Of a stretch of DNA of 64,000 nt, positions 62,226-64,000 are shown piece by piece. The position numbers and the translations under genes were made by a program. This DNA is from Pseudobdellovibrio sp. (GTDB taxonomy: Bacteria > Bdellovibrionota > Bdellovibrionia > Bdellovibrionales > Bdellovibrionaceae): positions 1-64,000 of the forward strand of contig JAMPXC010000013.1 in NCBI GenBank assembly GCA_023701385.1. The letters are read 5' to 3'. Positions within the stretch are counted from its first letter, which is position 1, and each line of letters starts with the position of its first letter. The notes beneath the pieces were generated by a model, which did no database searches, was not told the origin of the DNA, and saw only the letters and a list, made by a program, of their open reading frames with translations.

Positions 62226-63478
62226 GCTTTACTTTGCGCGCGCTGCACTTTTACTCGCGTTAAGAAGTAAATTCCACACACAAATAACAACAATAAACTT
62301 AAAATTGTCTTTTGTGGGTGACCGAAAACTCGCGCTGTGACCGCCATTAACAATGGCCCTAAAACCGAAGCAAATTTTCCTAATAAATTAAAAAAGCCAA
62401 AATATTCACCTGCTTTTTCTGACGGAATTAAGTACGCAAATAACGAACGCGAAAGCGCCTGTACGCCCCCTTGAGCTAAACCAATAAGCACGGCCATGAT
62501 GTAGAAATGCTCGGGCCTAGTCATCACAGAGGCCCCCATCACAACACCGACATAAATTAATAAGCAGCCAATGATCACTTTTTTACTTCCGTATTTTGTA
62601 GCTAACCATCCTGTGCAATAAGCTGCCGGAAATCCTACAAACTGCACGATCAATAACGACTTAATTAAATCAGCCGCTTCAAAGCCAATTGAGATTCCGA
62701 AATCAACAGCCATTGACATCACCGTAGCTACGCCATCGATATAAAACCAATAAGCAACGATGAATAAAAATAAATTTTTCTGACTAAAAAGTTCTAAGAA
62801 AGTTTTTTTAAGCTCGTTCATTGATTTTACAAATAACTGCGCCGCTGTTTCGTTAGTTGGCATAGCCGCAGGCTCTGGAACGAATAAAAAATTTGGAATA
62901 GAAAACAACAGCCACCAAACCGACACTGTTAAAAACGACCAACGAACCCCTTCAGCGCCACTGCTTAAGCCGAAAAATTCTGGTTTTTGAAACATTAAAA
63001 CATTCACTAGAAATAACAGACCACCGCCTAAATACCCGAGCGAAAAACCAAACGATGAAACTTTGTCGTACTTATCAGGTGTTGTCACACCTACGATTAA
63101 CGAGTCGTTAAATACAACACTCGCAGCTGCCGAGAAAAACGCGAAACCATATAAAACTGCTGCGCTTAACCAATCGCCTTGCGGAACAAAAAATAATCCC
63201 ATGGTGGCAACGGCTCCGCACACCATAAAAAAAGCTAAGAATTTTTTCTTTGATCTGCGGTAGTCAGAAAGAACCCCTAACCACGGTGATAAAATCGCTA
63301 AACAAAAGCCAGAAATAGCTAAGATTAACCCTAAACGTTCAGTACTTTGACTGACTGTAGCTTCAGTGTTCCAGTATTTTTTAAAGAATACGGGAAAAAA
63401 TCCTGCCATCACAGTGGTGTAAAACACGCTGTTTGCCCAATCGTATAACGCCCAAGAGAGTACTTTTCTATTCAACAT
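62222..63478 (-). CDS. UMF1-family MFS transporter
   Basis: A 418-residue permease with about 12 helices beginning with the UMF1/Atg22-like signature LSWALYDWANSVFYTTVMAG. The related family includes vacuolar amino acid effluxers; bacterial substrates are unknown. Conserved RSLFAYLIP motif near 340-350 and a basic C-terminus. It is monocistronic. Confidence 0.85.
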   Translation of the reverse strand: MLNRKVLSWALYDWANSVFYTTVMAGFFPVFFKKYWNTEATVSQSTERLGLILAISGFCLAILSPWLGVLSDYRRSKKKFLAFFMVCGAVATMGLFFVPQGDWLSAAVLYGFAFFSAAASVVFNDSLIVGVTTPDKYDKVSSFGFSLGYLGGGLLFLVNVLMFQKPEFFGLSSGAEGVRWSFLTVSVWWLLFSIPNFLFVPEPAAMPTNETAAQLFVKSMNELKKTFLELFSQKNLFLFIVAYWFYIDGVATVMSMAVDFGISIGFEAADLIKSLLIVQFVGFPAAYCTGWLATKYGSKKVIIGCLLIYVGVVMGASVMTRPEHFYIMAVLIGLAQGGVQALSRSLFAYLIPSEKAGEYFGFFNLLGKFASVLGPLLMAVTARVFGHPQKTILSLLLLFVCGIYFLTRVKVQRAQSKA

Positions 63479-63563
63479 AGCCTTATTTTTAAGTGAAACG
63501 GAGCAAAAGTCTTGTAAAAAAGTTAAAAACTAGTGCATTAATTGGCTTCATTCAGAAAATCCG

Positions 63564-63581
63564 ATAGACCCCAAGGTCTAT
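63564..63581 (+). promoter_or_regulatory. Hairpin in leader of the last gene
   Basis: ATAGACC (63564-63570) and GGTCTAT (63575-63581) form a 7-bp stem with a CCAA loop, 7 nt before AAGGAG. It could be a transcriptional dyad or a leader hairpin; nothing shows which. Confidence 0.35.
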
Positions 63582-63603
63582 TAACTAAGGAGCCCGTGTG
63601 TCT

Positions 63604-64000
63604 ATGAAATACGCTTACGCGACAATGATCGTTCTTTGTCTTTTAGCTTCTACATCTTGGTCGGCATCTAATCCTTTAATCAGAAACTGTAACTTAGCCG
63701 GTGGCGAATTCACAGTTGTTGAAATTCAAAAAAATTCAGACCAATGGGCTTTATGCAAATTTGATAACGCTTATGTGGGTGCTTTTGATGTTATGCAATT
63801 TAACACAAAAGAAGGTAACCCGATTTCTTTTAACGAATACTCAACAGAAGCCACTCAATGTTCTGGTCATGTTGAAGTAGCCCAAGTTATCGGAACTGAC
63901 AAAAAATTTTTAGTTTGCCAATACGCAGATTCGTCTTTTATCGATCTTATCACTTTATCATTAGGTGTTAATGCTCCTGAAAATTTTCAGTTAAATAAAT
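63604..64000 (+). CDS. Exported DUF333-like protein (truncated at window edge)
   Basis: The open frame runs off the right edge. ATG 63604 (or GTG 63598, both close to AAGGAG) gives a signal peptide (AYATMIVLCLLASTSWSA) and a mature part beginning NPLIRNCNLAGGEFTVVEIQ with WALCKFDNAYVGAFDVMQF, like DUF333 (NPAxxxC...GG...ALC). Over 130 residues are visible with four cysteines. The C-terminus is missing. Confidence 0.65.
   Translation, partial: MKYAYATMIVLCLLASTSWSASNPLIRNCNLAGGEFTVVEIQKNSDQWALCKFDNAYVGAFDVMQFNTKEGNPISFNEYSTEATQCSGHVEVAQVIGTDKKFLVCQYADSSFIDLITLSLGVNAPENFQLNK

Noticed and set aside
1-64000. tRNA, rRNA, CRISPR array, prophage or complete insertion sequence
   Set aside because: No cloverleaf, repeat-spacer pattern, phage structural gene or intact transposase with terminal repeats was seen by eye; a tool search would be needed to exclude small RNA genes.

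Overview
The window looks like the chromosome of an AT-rich Gram-negative bacterium of the Bdellovibrio group (Bdellovibrionota). This is inferred from the gene style, not from a marker gene: many secreted proteins and lipoproteins of unknown family, trypsin-like and thermolysin-like secreted proteases, an L,D-transpeptidase, a polysaccharide deacetylase, SpoIIE-type partner switching and many two-component proteins. The low GC fits a Pseudobdellovibrio-like genome better than B. bacteriovorus. No rRNA, tRNA, CRISPR array, prophage or intact insertion sequence was seen. Genes are dense and no gene-free stretch exceeds about 300 bp.

Layout. 1-8.0 kb: an S4 RNA-binding protein, an FMN reductase, a copA-cueR copper operon with a near-textbook CueR promoter, a DUF2914 membrane protein, a radical SAM protein and an APC permease. 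8.0-14.7 kb (minus): a tightly packed eight-gene operon (CBS protein, K+ channel-like protein, tandem universal stress protein, monohaem cytochrome-like protein, TauE/SafE exporter, beta-CASP nuclease, P-loop NTPase, D-lactate dehydrogenase) resembling low-oxygen or energy-stress sets. It diverges from a four-gene plus-strand operon (15.0-19.1 kb) encoding an NtrC-type sigma54 activator, a PAS histidine kinase, a single-domain receiver and a receiver-kinase hybrid. The intergenic region holds two sigma54-like -24/-12 elements and a 16-bp-arm inverted repeat between them.

19.1-24.0 kb (minus): small secreted proteins, an M4-like metallopeptidase lipoprotein with a C-terminal frameshift, a putative HTH regulator overlapping a 43-residue glycine-rich exported peptide, and a tandem pair of nearly identical secreted proteins. 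24-31.4 kb: an FAD monooxygenase, L,D-transpeptidase, glycine-zipper protein, BON lipoprotein, YaeQ and several envelope proteins. 31.5-34.1 kb: a Peptidase_Mx-type metallopeptidase, an ATP-grasp ligase and an FKBP isomerase, followed in frame by a DUF2239 remnant. 34-43.5 kb: two exported proteins, an MFS transporter, two receiver proteins, a phytase-like lipoprotein and a clsB/ybhP-like pair.

43.6-54 kb: an orphan antitoxin-like protein, a DUF4388 protein, a degenerate RAYT-type transposase, and a partner-switching operon (SpoIIE phosphatase, HATPase-like protein, STAS protein) coupled to an outer-membrane-like protein. A GGDEF cyclase lies upstream, and a FecR-domain protein diverges from it across a dyad. 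54-60.5 kb: secreted proteins including a NodB deacetylase, two trypsin-fold proteases and an exported NADAR-domain protein in operon with one of them. 60.7-64 kb: a pseudouridine synthase, RlmE, a UMF1-type transporter and a truncated exported protein at the right edge.

Many neighbouring genes share 1-4 nt stop/start overlaps. Start codons were moved from the longest frame wherever a Shine-Dalgarno sequence, signal peptide or operon overlap argued for it.
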